A stretch of 64,000 nt of DNA, from positions 62,001-126,000 of IMG/VR virus record IMGVR_UViG_3300033146_001382, one strand, 5' to 3'. The translations under genes and the position numbers were made by a program. A model generated the notes under the pieces. The model did not search any database. It was not told the DNA's origin and saw only the letters and a list, made by a program, of their open reading frames with translations. Origin of the DNA: a virus. Positions 43,940 to 52,445 of this stretch are shown in pieces; the stretch's first letter is position 1, and each line of letters begins with the position of its first letter.

Positions 43940-45514
43940 ATGGTAGCAAAAACACGTTGGGTGGCGTATCCAGTGGATGCTGAAGGACAAGCCACAGATG
44001 GTAATGGTAATTCATACAAAGGTAAAGCAGGGTATAGTAGGGCAACTGCTAGTGTAGCAGATACATTTACAATAGGACCTACATCTAATAGATTGTATAT
44101 ATCTATGGATGGGGATGGTGGTCCTTATATTACTATGTATTCAGGTACTAATTTAGATCCTAGATTTTTGGCTAAGGATATCACAGAGAAAATGCATGAT
44201 TTAGGTAAGAATAATAAGCGGTGGGATGCCGCAAAATGTATTTGGACAAATAATAAAGCGGAAGGTAATTGCTTTGAAATACATTCCGGGACATTGGGCT
44301 CATCTTCTAGTGTTGTTATATCTACAGGTCAAACTAACGATGGCTCAGCTATTTTAGGGTATGCGACTGCTACAGAGCAAGGGGGCTTAGTTAGTAGTAA
44401 TGGTTTTTCAGGAGACATAACAGTTACTGGTGATTATCGTGGTTTTTTAGATGAGATGTATACTATAATGATTACTAATGATTCTTATAGTGAAGCTGGC
44501 TCAGCCCCTAGAGGTATTGGTACTCCAGTTAAAGATGCTGCTAATAGTTATGACGGCACAATGGTAACTGGCGGGGTGTTTAAATATACATCTGATTTAA
44601 CTTATACTATCAGTATTGATGTAACAAATGGGTCCACAATGGGCGGAGGATGGGGAAATGTACCAAGAATATCATGGGTGTCTACTGGAGATGATTCTTC
44701 TACAGTTAGTACGGAGCTTCTATTTCCGGATTATTGGTATAAAGTAGGTGATTATGGTTTAATGGTAAAATTCTCTGATGCCGTATTTAATCAAGTTAGC
44801 CCCGCATGGACAATAGGTTGTAAAAAAGCCGACTATGTAGGAGGCACAAATGCTACAGGACCAGTTGAAACTGCAGAATATGTATGGGCGTCTGACCGTG
44901 GCGAAATGAGCTCTGCTCCAGTAGTAACTTCTTCTGGTGCACCTACTCAATTAGGTACTAGAGGTCTGTCAGTGGTCTTTAATCCAGTAGGGGCAGATAA
45001 TTTTAATGCTGGGGATGAGTTTAGAGTGATATGTACTGCGCCTAAACCTACCAACTATAATATAACTAGTTTAAATTATGGAAATGTTACAGTAAGTACA
45101 GAATCTAGTGTAAAATGTGTAGTATTTGAGATAGAGTCTGGGGCTGTAGAAATGTCTACTGTAAAATTTGGACTACAAAATCATGGTACATTTAGTCATC
45201 ATGATGCTGGGAATAATGATACCGAATTTAGATTTGGTACGGTAGGTCCAGATAATACTTCTGGGGTTAATCCATCCAATGGCATAGAGTGGTGGAAAAA
45301 TGTAACTCCGGGGGATATAGATGATAATACTGCGCCCTCATATTTATATCATACTAAAGCAAATTTATCAGTAGTTTCTACTGCAGATGATAGTGAAAGT
45401 ATAGGTAATATAGGATTAATGTCTGATCCTATATGGTCAGGTATAAGGCTAGGTAGCTCAGAGACTGGAGCAAATAGTACAATTAATATGCGTTTATATT
45501 TTGATTATTCGTAA
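43940..45514 (+). CDS. Structural protein, possibly abundant; function unknown
   Basis: A 524-residue Gly/Ser/Thr-rich protein with one of the best ribosome binding sites in the window (AAGGAGGAG). Its start is TRWVAYPVDAEGQATDGNGN, with later segments DAAKCIWTNNKAEGNCFEIH and GTLGSSSSVVISTGQTNDGS. It is beta-rich and lacks recognised enzyme motifs. It is followed by a hairpin and the largest non-coding gap in the window, a layout often seen after highly expressed virion genes. Candidate for a major fibre or whisker protein. Confidence 0.65.
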   Translation: MVAKTRWVAYPVDAEGQATDGNGNSYKGKAGYSRATASVADTFTIGPTSNRLYISMDGDGGPYITMYSGTNLDPRFLAKDITEKMHDLGKNNKRWDAAKCIWTNNKAEGNCFEIHSGTLGSSSSVVISTGQTNDGSAILGYATATEQGGLVSSNGFSGDITVTGDYRGFLDEMYTIMITNDSYSEAGSAPRGIGTPVKDAANSYDGTMVTGGVFKYTSDLTYTISIDVTNGSTMGGGWGNVPRISWVSTGDDSSTVSTELLFPDYWYKVGDYGLMVKFSDAVFNQVSPAWTIGCKKADYVGGTNATGPVETAEYVWASDRGEMSSAPVVTSSGAPTQLGTRGLSVVFNPVGADNFNAGDEFRVICTAPKPTNYNITSLNYGNVTVSTESSVKCVVFEIESGAVEMSTVKFGLQNHGTFSHHDAGNNDTEFRFGTVGPDNTSGVNPSNGIEWWKNVTPGDIDDNTAPSYLYHTKANLSVVSTADDSESIGNIGLMSDPIWSGIRLGSSETGANSTINMRLYFDYS

Positions 45515-45532
45515 GTTATTTCAGTAACTTAC
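45511..45532 (+). terminator. 8-bp inverted repeat overlapping a stop codon
   Basis: GTAAGTTA (45511-45518) pairs with TAACTTAC (45525-45532) around TTTCAG. The TAA of the upstream gene lies inside the left arm. No T-run follows, so it is at most a weak terminator or a 3'-end stabiliser. Confidence 0.4.
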
Positions 45533-45667
45533 AAAGTACACTAAGACTAAAGAAAAAGTTAATATGGCTTTGTGAGGTAGCATTGAGTTATTAGCGCTAG
45601 GAACAATAGATAATTGTGGCGACGCCAAATTAAACAGAAAATATAGAAATAAAAAGGAACTAATAAA
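45533..45667 (+). other. Longest non-coding gap, with two short palindromes
   Basis: No credible reading frame is seen in this stretch (the only ATG reads MAL then stop). It contains TAGCGCTA (45592-45599) and TGGCG-A-CGCCA (45617-45627), both GC-rich islands in AT-rich sequence. It could hold a promoter/operator or a small RNA. No clear sigma-70 promoter or tRNA fold was found by eye. Confidence 0.4.
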
Positions 45668-45883
45668 ATGAAATCGAAACTCTATTTAGAGGAGATAGTA
45701 GAAAATAAGGATAGGAAGTTTGGGTCAACTTTAAAATATTACCCAGCTAGATTAATTTCAGAAAGCGGTACAACAGTTAACGCGTTGTTTACGAAAAATG
45801 AGTTAGATACTGCCATGAAAAGAGCAGTAACTAACCCAGAGGATATACCAAAGAAAACGTTTTTGGAAGGATTATTTAATTAA
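45668..45883 (+). CDS. Small conserved-looking phage protein, function unknown
   Basis: A 71-residue protein behind AAAAGGAAC. Its second half (NALFTKNELDTAMKRAVTNP then EDIPKKTFLEGLF) has the style of small proteins found in structural regions of large phages ('FT..EL..A..RA..NPEDIP'). No known activity. It begins the cluster of three small genes before the 1,865-residue protein. Confidence 0.65.
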   Translation: MKSKLYLEEIVENKDRKFGSTLKYYPARLISESGTTVNALFTKNELDTAMKRAVTNPEDIPKKTFLEGLFN

Positions 45884-45895
45884 GGAGTAATAGCT

Positions 45896-46093
45896 ATGCC
45901 AGTATATGAGTTTGAATGTGACTGTGGGAACGTATCTGAGGAATTAGTACCTATGGGCACCAAGTCTATTGAGTGCCCTAAGTGTAAAGAAAATATGAAA
46001 AAGATTATTTCAAAGTCTAGTTTTATTCTAAAAGGTACAGGGTGGGCATTTGATAACTATGGGTTGAAGAGTACAAAAAAAATTAATCAGTAA
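45896..46093 (+). CDS. FmdB-type zinc ribbon protein
   Basis: A 65-residue protein with the hallmarks of the FmdB (CxxC_CxxC_SSSS) family: start MPVYEFECDCGN, then IECPKCKENMKKIISKSSF, then a GTGWAFDNYG end. Metal ligands are C8, C10, C27 and C30. The first pair is CxC in place of the usual CxxC, a one-residue deletion. FmdB proteins were named as putative regulators but their role is unclear. In phages they are recurring small genes in structural regions, where assembly or transcription roles are both possible. Confidence 0.85.
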   Translation: MPVYEFECDCGNVSEELVPMGTKSIECPKCKENMKKIISKSSFILKGTGWAFDNYGLKSTKKINQ

Positions 46094-46107
46094 AGGGGAT
46101 ATATTTT

Positions 46108-46413
46108 ATGAGGCGAGGATGGCAGGTTGAGCTGGTTGATGGCTCTATATTAGAAGAGGGGCAGATTGAATGGAGGGAAGTACCTAAGGTTAAAATAAAA
46201 CGTTTATCTTTACTTTATGACGGAAGGCAATGGGATTTATTTGAGAAACAGGCATACTTTATTAAAAATAAAGCGTCTATGGTTCCTGGGATAGCAGAGT
46301 CTTTTCAAATTGAACGTAGATGTATAGGATATTATGAAGGGGCTAAGAAAATTCATTATATAGTGGATGAGTTAACTGGCAAATTTAATATGGAAGTAGT
46401 AGATAATGGATAA
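46108..46413 (+). CDS. Small phage protein related to the product at 40417, function unknown
   Basis: A 101-residue protein. The start RRGWQVELVDGSILEEGQIE leads to W..VP.VKIKRLSLLY, then a FQIERRCIGYYEG strand and a closing IHYIVDELTGKF. The same element order is visible in the 150-residue protein at 40417. It ends 5 bases before the next ATG. The fold is probably a small beta sandwich. No function can be read. Confidence 0.6.
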   Translation: MRRGWQVELVDGSILEEGQIEWREVPKVKIKRLSLLYDGRQWDLFEKQAYFIKNKASMVPGIAESFQIERRCIGYYEGAKKIHYIVDELTGKFNMEVVDNG

Positions 46414-46418
46414 ATTTA

Positions 46419-49400
46419 ATGTCAAATGAACCTATAAACAAATGTCAATATTGGAATAAACATGAGCCTCTTCCGTGTATATATTGGGATGAAGAAACTA
46501 CGGTGTGTAATTATAGGGGCGCCGAAGATCAAAATTCTGTATCATCTACCTATACACCAACTCATTTTCCTTATTGTAATTTAATTGGTACTTCCGTAGG
46601 GTGTTCTAGCTATAAATCTCCTAATCATGGTGCAACTATTGCTAGGTGTATTTTGCCCGATCCTAGAAGACATGTATGTAATAGAGCTACAGGAAGAAAA
46701 TGGGTAACAGCTGAAGAGGATAGTGATACATATAACGAGAGTGGGGCAGTGTTACTTGATTGGCAATTTGATACTATAAATGGATACAATAATGGGGCGT
46801 GTGACGGTGTTGGAACCAATGTAACATGTAGTGGCTACGCTCCATATCATTTAGGCTTTGGAGTACTTACTCCTTCTGATAGTGTAGAATTAGATACTTT
46901 TGCCTTAGGTAGATTTTCAATAGATTCAGAATTTGATTATAGATTACCTACTAATTTTGTTATTTATAATATTAGGGCTGCTTTATCTAAGTGTTATTGG
47001 TGGAGAGTAGATAGTGGTAATTTTATAGTCGAAGAGGATAGTACTATAGCTTTAGAAGGTAATTGGGAGTGTTCTTGCCCTAATGACACTAGTTTTTATA
47101 GTGAGTTTACTTTAGATAATGGTCCCCCATGTAATGGGTGTAAACCTGAATGTCCTAGTTATACTGGTGTTTGCTGGAAATATTGTATAGATGTAAAAAT
47201 GCAGGATGGAGATCCTATTTTAGCTGAGCAGATACATGAATTACGTTATTACCATAGAGAATCAAATTGGACTACTGAAGCCATTCAATCTATATTTATA
47301 GATGAAGGTGATATTTTTACATGGCATGGGTCTATAGATCCTGCAAGATGTGCTGAGGGTAGTCTTGGTCAACAGTTAGACTCTGAGTGTGTAGATGGTG
47401 GTGCTACTTTAAAAGGGGCACTATCTACTACTATAGGTATAAATGGTATGATTGAAGATTATCGGATACCTGCAGTTAAAGTTACAATGCCATCTTTTGA
47501 AGAGTTTACTATTGAAACTGAGGATGTAGAGTTAACTCAAGGTACAACAGTAACGTCAGCATTATCAGATTTTCCTACATTAGTTAGATCAATTCAATTA
47601 CTTCCTTTATCTCCGATAATTCAAACAGAATTTACTAAACATACTACTGTCAATAATGAAAATTTATTATTGTTTGAGACACCATTTTTAGCTAAAGATA
47701 TTAGTGTTTTGATTTATGGTAAATTATTTTATTCTAAAACAGCTTATGCTATAAATATTAGTGATAGTAAAGTACGAGCAATTATACCTAGGGAGTTATA
47801 TCATTTTGATGATATATATTTATTAGAGACTACTTTAGGTCCAGAAGACTATGATATTTTTAAAGCTAGGTTAGTATCTGCTTTTAGAGCACTAAAGGCG
47901 TTAGATCCAGATAAGGTAATAGTTAATTCTTTAGCTAATGAGGATTTAACTTTTTTAATGGATGTTCCGGTACTATCTAAAGATAAGACTTATAATGGTT
48001 CTAGTGAAAATACTATTTTGGTATTTCAAGAAGTTAATGATACTTTTACTTTTGATAAGATTAGTTTTATTAAGAGAGTAGTAGGTGGTATGATGTTTCA
48101 AGATGATTTTAAAATTATAGGAGATAGAAAACTAGTACGTCACCCCATTCCTAATTTTGAAAAGTCATTTATGACAAATTTAAATCATAACGGAAGTATA
48201 TCATTCCATTTTTCTCCGTTTATAGATGCGGGGATAGAAACTACACCAGCATATACATATAATGATGTTAAGCATATAGACCCATTGACTGGAGATCTAT
48301 TTATAGGGAGTAAGAAATACAAAATTACGATAGTAACTTATTTGCTTGAAGTAACTTCTACTGTTGAATACGAACGAGAGTTTAAACCTATAGGCTCTAA
48401 TGGGTATGCATTAATAAAATTGAACGACTTGTATATTAATAATATTATAGAAAATTGGAAAGCAGAAAAGATTGTAGTAACTTATGAGAATGAGGTATTA
48501 GCTCCAAATGGTACTACTAGTATAGAATACTCTGAATGTGAAATGGAAATAGTACATCATGGTGGAGACCATAAAATGCCTAGTAGATGTGTACTGGTTA
48601 AACCAAGAAATATAGCTAATTATGGCTCAATTTGTGGAAGAGTATCAACTGTAAAAATAATTAATCTCACTTATATAGAAAAAAGAAGTTTTGAGCAACT
48701 ACCAGAGTTAAATTTAGGTACATATGAAGAGGTTATTGAGGAATCTGATGAGGTGCATATACTTAGTGCAGGCACACTTGAAGGGTCAGAGTCTAATTTT
48801 ATTATTGTAGATTATAAATTTGTGCTTACTTTAGCTACTATTATGAAAGATAGTACTGGTAGATATTTTACAATGTCTAGAACTAAACCTATAGGAATGG
48901 TTAAACAAGTAGCATGCCCAGATGTGGAGATTTTTTATAGTTGGGAAGGTAAGTATACAGAGTATCAAAATTTCCCTCATTGTAGATGTTGTGGTCCTTG
49001 GACAGAGACTCATATGTCAGATGATAACATTAGGAGGAACTCTCCATTTTGTGGAGACCATTTTGAATGTGCAGGTTGTTTGATTGGGCCCATGTGGTGG
49101 CCATATAATAAATGCCGGGATTACTCTGGTTACAGACAAGTAACTAATTTGGATAATTGGGATCTAGAGATGAGAGGCCTTTTTCAAATGAGGGATGACG
49201 ATGGTCAATGGGTACATGGTGCGCACGATATGAGAATGCTTGGACCGGATAAGAGGGATGGACGTACTGGTTTGTATTGTCCCCCTAGAGCTTGTACATG
49301 TCCAATGCTGACATACAATTATTACTTAAGGGGTGAGGCCTACTTTGTGGGATATGGTAGAGTAAGAGCTGGAGTTAGTCAAAGTCAGATAAGTATTTGG

Positions 49401-52016
49401 TTTGCTACTGGAAGTGATCCTATTTTACCTTTTGGTAATGAGCGTAGATCTGTTTTAAGGTCATATAGGACAATGGATCAAGCCCCGTATATTAGAACCG
49501 ATATAGACCCATTAACTAAAATATCTATACCCAGGACTGATTGGAAACTAATGCCTGCAATACAAATGTTTTCTCGCTCTGATATAACTCAAAATGATGA
49601 TGAAATGTGGGATTATTTTTGTGGTTCTAAGGGCGCAAATGTAATAAATCCATTGGGCTTTTATTTAGCTGATGAGTTCGATGGTTTAGCTATTGATGAG
49701 ACTGTAGATTATCATAATAGATTTAGGTTTGAAGATATAATAATAGCACGAAATGAGTTTAATCTAGGTTATCCTAAGACTGCAGGAAGTTATGTAGTGG
49801 CGGTAGGTAATAGTATAGTTTCTCCTTGGTACGACTTTAAAGAGTACTTAGTTAGTGGTTTATATATACAATGGGCTTGGCAAGAAGTGTGGAAACCTTT
49901 AGAGAGGAATAGTAATGAGTCGTTAGAGTGTTCATATGAAGAGTTTGTAGAGGAGTTTGTTACTAGGGGTGTAGTGGGTAATATAAAAGGTACTTATTTA
50001 GCGCTTGGTAATATAGTGGCTGGGTTACATCAAATGATAAAACCTACTTATCCTAAGTATGAGTATGACTGGCAGAATAAAGAATTTAGACTAGTAGGAG
50101 ATGAATCATCTGAGGCAAGAATAAAGTTTATTGCTCCAACTAGTAAAGATCAGGCTACCGGTGAATATATCGGCTACCCAGCTCTACAACTTAATAATGG
50201 GCCAAAGAGGGGTATTAACTGGCAGGGGGAGTGGCTCACAGCAGATAATGCGGATGGTACACTACCAGATGGTGAAACTCTAGATGAAGATTATAATGTT
50301 TTACTATATGAAACATGTATAGGAAATTATTCATTAGACACTTCTATTTCTACAGCTACTACATGGTCAAACCAAGTTACACTATTTGATAGTGGATACG
50401 ATGATATATCTACATCTTCTGCGGAAGATGATGATAGGATGGTTTTAACTATAGCTCCAATAACTGGGGATAAAGTTAAGACTTATTTTCAGAGAGGTTT
50501 AAATGTAGAACTATTTTTAAATAGACTAGGTAGCGCTCCTTTAAAGGTACAGCTATTAACTCAGTTGTTACAATTAGATCCATTTATGGAGGTGGTGTGT
50601 GGATTTACTGAATCACTACCTATAGGATTTAAATTTGATAATATAATGCGTACTATAGGTAGAGTTAGTTTTAGTTACGAATATGGTCCAAATCTTATCT
50701 CTCCGGCTGTGATATCAGCTAATAATACTCAAGTAACTCAAGCTGTTTATAGCTATTCTCATATGCCTGAGATATCTATATATAAGTCATCTACTGGTAC
50801 TGCTACTGGGGCAACTTTATTATATAAATCTAGTGGTATGAAACTATATGATGGCCCTCCAGAAGGAGTAATAGAGGTTAAATCTGAGACTGTAGAATGG
50901 GAAAATTCTTGGGATTATGTGGCTGGAGGCGAAGTAGGTTTATACGTAGTATTTAGAACTACCCCTACTGTTGAAGAAATATCTAAATTAAATACAACTT
51001 TATTAGACTCTGGAAGGTATAATAGTAGTTTAAATTTAGTAAATGTACTAAATACTCAATTATATAAAGAGGAGTTAACTGATGCGCAAGAAAATATAAA
51101 AATATGGGAAAGAAAATATTATGTTTCTTATGGGCACTCAGCAGATGGACCTCCTCAAGGCACTGGCGAAGTTAAGACTTTAACTGATCTACCAATGACC
51201 CCTCATAGTGTTTGGCAAGTTGATTCAGTTGAAGGTGTTAATGGTATAGCAGGATCAAATGGACAACACGCATATATAAATAAATGTAGAGGAAGATTTG
51301 TATTTGATATACATGAAGATGAAGAATTACTTGATACTGGATCAATAGCAGCTATGGAAAATTTACAGTATGAATTATACAATCAAGCTGCTAACAAAGC
51401 CACCACCCTTTCAGCTATGCAAGGGATAATGCCTCCAGGATTACAAAAACTTCTCACTGATAATGGAGTTATTTTTGGTGGTGCAGAATCATTAAGTTTG
51501 GAGAACTCGTTAATATCTACACTAGCGGAGATAAATAATTTCCCACTTATGCAAGCAGAAGGTCATTCTTATATTCCTAGTTCGCCTTGGACTGAGGGTT
51601 GTGGAGGATCATATACTCATTCAGCTTTAACTAGATGTTATGGTGGTGATACTTTTCAGTGGAGGTATACTAATTTTGATGGTGACTATGATACTGATAT
51701 ATTTGAAGACTCTCATTATGCTTGGGAGTCATTAACTCAATTTAATATGGGAACTTATTGGATGTTGCAGCGCAGAGAGGCTGATTTTTATTTAGCTGAC
51801 ACTGTTTTTCCTAGACTTTATTCTAGGAACACAAAAAATAGAATTTTTAGGGCTGACGAAGCTGAGTTTTCTGATATGACCTATCCACTTATGGATATTA
51901 GATATCCTACAGCTGGAAGTTTCTCAGTGCATGTACCAGCTAGACGTCCTCCCCCTGTCATTACTCATTGGGGTGGTATGTTTCCAATTACAATAGGACA
52001 AACATGGAATCAATAA
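46419..52016 (+). CDS. Very large Cys-rich tail or appendage protein
   Basis: A 1,865-residue protein. Three Cys-rich zones are visible: the N terminus (about 9-140, e.g. CQYW, CIYWDE, VCNYRG, YCNLIGTSVGC), about 215-260 (CSCPND, PPCNGCKPECPSYTGVC), and about 855-970 (HCRCCGPW, FCGDHFECAGC, YCPPRACTCP). Between them lie beta-rich, acidic regions. The CxxC and CxC groupings point to several metal sites or disulfides. The last 400 residues are aromatic and Cys-poor. No signal peptide and no recognised enzyme. It lies among zinc-ribbon genes and before the adhesin, so I expect a virion appendage or baseplate arm. The ribosome binding site is weak and translation may be coupled to the gene ending 5 bases upstream. 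Confidence 0.7.
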   Translation: MSNEPINKCQYWNKHEPLPCIYWDEETTVCNYRGAEDQNSVSSTYTPTHFPYCNLIGTSVGCSSYKSPNHGATIARCILPDPRRHVCNRATGRKWVTAEEDSDTYNESGAVLLDWQFDTINGYNNGACDGVGTNVTCSGYAPYHLGFGVLTPSDSVELDTFALGRFSIDSEFDYRLPTNFVIYNIRAALSKCYWWRVDSGNFIVEEDSTIALEGNWECSCPNDTSFYSEFTLDNGPPCNGCKPECPSYTGVCWKYCIDVKMQDGDPILAEQIHELRYYHRESNWTTEAIQSIFIDEGDIFTWHGSIDPARCAEGSLGQQLDSECVDGGATLKGALSTTIGINGMIEDYRIPAVKVTMPSFEEFTIETEDVELTQGTTVTSALSDFPTLVRSIQLLPLSPIIQTEFTKHTTVNNENLLLFETPFLAKDISVLIYGKLFYSKTAYAINISDSKVRAIIPRELYHFDDIYLLETTLGPEDYDIFKARLVSAFRALKALDPDKVIVNSLANEDLTFLMDVPVLSKDKTYNGSSENTILVFQEVNDTFTFDKISFIKRVVGGMMFQDDFKIIGDRKLVRHPIPNFEKSFMTNLNHNGSISFHFSPFIDAGIETTPAYTYNDVKHIDPLTGDLFIGSKKYKITIVTYLLEVTSTVEYEREFKPIGSNGYALIKLNDLYINNIIENWKAEKIVVTYENEVLAPNGTTSIEYSECEMEIVHHGGDHKMPSRCVLVKPRNIANYGSICGRVSTVKIINLTYIEKRSFEQLPELNLGTYEEVIEESDEVHILSAGTLEGSESNFIIVDYKFVLTLATIMKDSTGRYFTMSRTKPIGMVKQVACPDVEIFYSWEGKYTEYQNFPHCRCCGPWTETHMSDDNIRRNSPFCGDHFECAGCLIGPMWWPYNKCRDYSGYRQVTNLDNWDLEMRGLFQMRDDDGQWVHGAHDMRMLGPDKRDGRTGLYCPPRACTCPMLTYNYYLRGEAYFVGYGRVRAGVSQSQISIWFATGSDPILPFGNERRSVLRSYRTMDQAPYIRTDIDPLTKISIPRTDWKLMPAIQMFSRSDITQNDDEMWDYFCGSKGANVINPLGFYLADEFDGLAIDETVDYHNRFRFEDIIIARNEFNLGYPKTAGSYVVAVGNSIVSPWYDFKEYLVSGLYIQWAWQEVWKPLERNSNESLECSYEEFVEEFVTRGVVGNIKGTYLALGNIVAGLHQMIKPTYPKYEYDWQNKEFRLVGDESSEARIKFIAPTSKDQATGEYIGYPALQLNNGPKRGINWQGEWLTADNADGTLPDGETLDEDYNVLLYETCIGNYSLDTSISTATTWSNQVTLFDSGYDDISTSSAEDDDRMVLTIAPITGDKVKTYFQRGLNVELFLNRLGSAPLKVQLLTQLLQLDPFMEVVCGFTESLPIGFKFDNIMRTIGRVSFSYEYGPNLISPAVISANNTQVTQAVYSYSHMPEISIYKSSTGTATGATLLYKSSGMKLYDGPPEGVIEVKSETVEWENSWDYVAGGEVGLYVVFRTTPTVEEISKLNTTLLDSGRYNSSLNLVNVLNTQLYKEELTDAQENIKIWERKYYVSYGHSADGPPQGTGEVKTLTDLPMTPHSVWQVDSVEGVNGIAGSNGQHAYINKCRGRFVFDIHEDEELLDTGSIAAMENLQYELYNQAANKATTLSAMQGIMPPGLQKLLTDNGVIFGGAESLSLENSLISTLAEINNFPLMQAEGHSYIPSSPWTEGCGGSYTHSALTRCYGGDTFQWRYTNFDGDYDTDIFEDSHYAWESLTQFNMGTYWMLQRREADFYLADTVFPRLYSRNTKNRIFRADEAEFSDMTYPLMDIRYPTAGSFSVHVPARRPPPVITHWGGMFPITIGQTWNQ

Positions 52017-52034
52017 CTTAAAAGGAGTATAGGT

Positions 52035-52445
52035 ATGGAACATTTAGTTTGTAAAAAATGTGGAGAGCTAATGTATGAAAGTGCGCTGGCTACAACATTT
52101 GCGTATCATGATGAGTTAGATATAATAATGACTAACGACGGGAAGCTAGATATTGATTCAGCTCCTAAATATATGGTATACTCTTGTGTAAAATGTAAAA
52201 GTACACATAAAGTTTATTTTGAGGATTATTTTAGAGCTAGACAAGAATTAGCGCTAACTACTCTAGGTAAAATGCGCTCAGACACTTGTATTACATCGTT
52301 AGATAATTCTATAACTTATAGTGAGGATAGTGGTGTAGAGTTTTGTGGTATATGCCCCGGCATATTTGATGGTGACGGTGTATGTACTATGGATGTAATA
52401 AAAAATTGCACTATAAGGAGTTTTATACTTGAAAACAACTTATAA
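52035..52445 (+). CDS. Zinc-ribbon protein, function unknown
   Basis: A 136-residue protein behind AAAGGAG with two CxxC pairs (C6/C9 in VCKKCGEL; C51/C54 in SCVKCKST), the standard four-ligand zinc ribbon. A further Cys group lies near the C terminus (FCGICPG, GVCTMD, KNCTIR), possibly a second site. The last 17 bases overlap the TTG start of the 3,409-residue adhesin, so the two are probably co-translated. Confidence 0.7.
   Translation: MEHLVCKKCGELMYESALATTFAYHDELDIIMTNDGKLDIDSAPKYMVYSCVKCKSTHKVYFEDYFRARQELALTTLGKMRSDTCITSLDNSITYSEDSGVEFCGICPGIFDGDGVCTMDVIKNCTIRSFILENNL

Noticed and set aside
45533-45667. A tRNA gene or group I intron remnant in the gap
   Set aside because: No cloverleaf could be drawn, and the single GACTA-like stretch (in AAGACTAAAG) is not enough to support an intron core.
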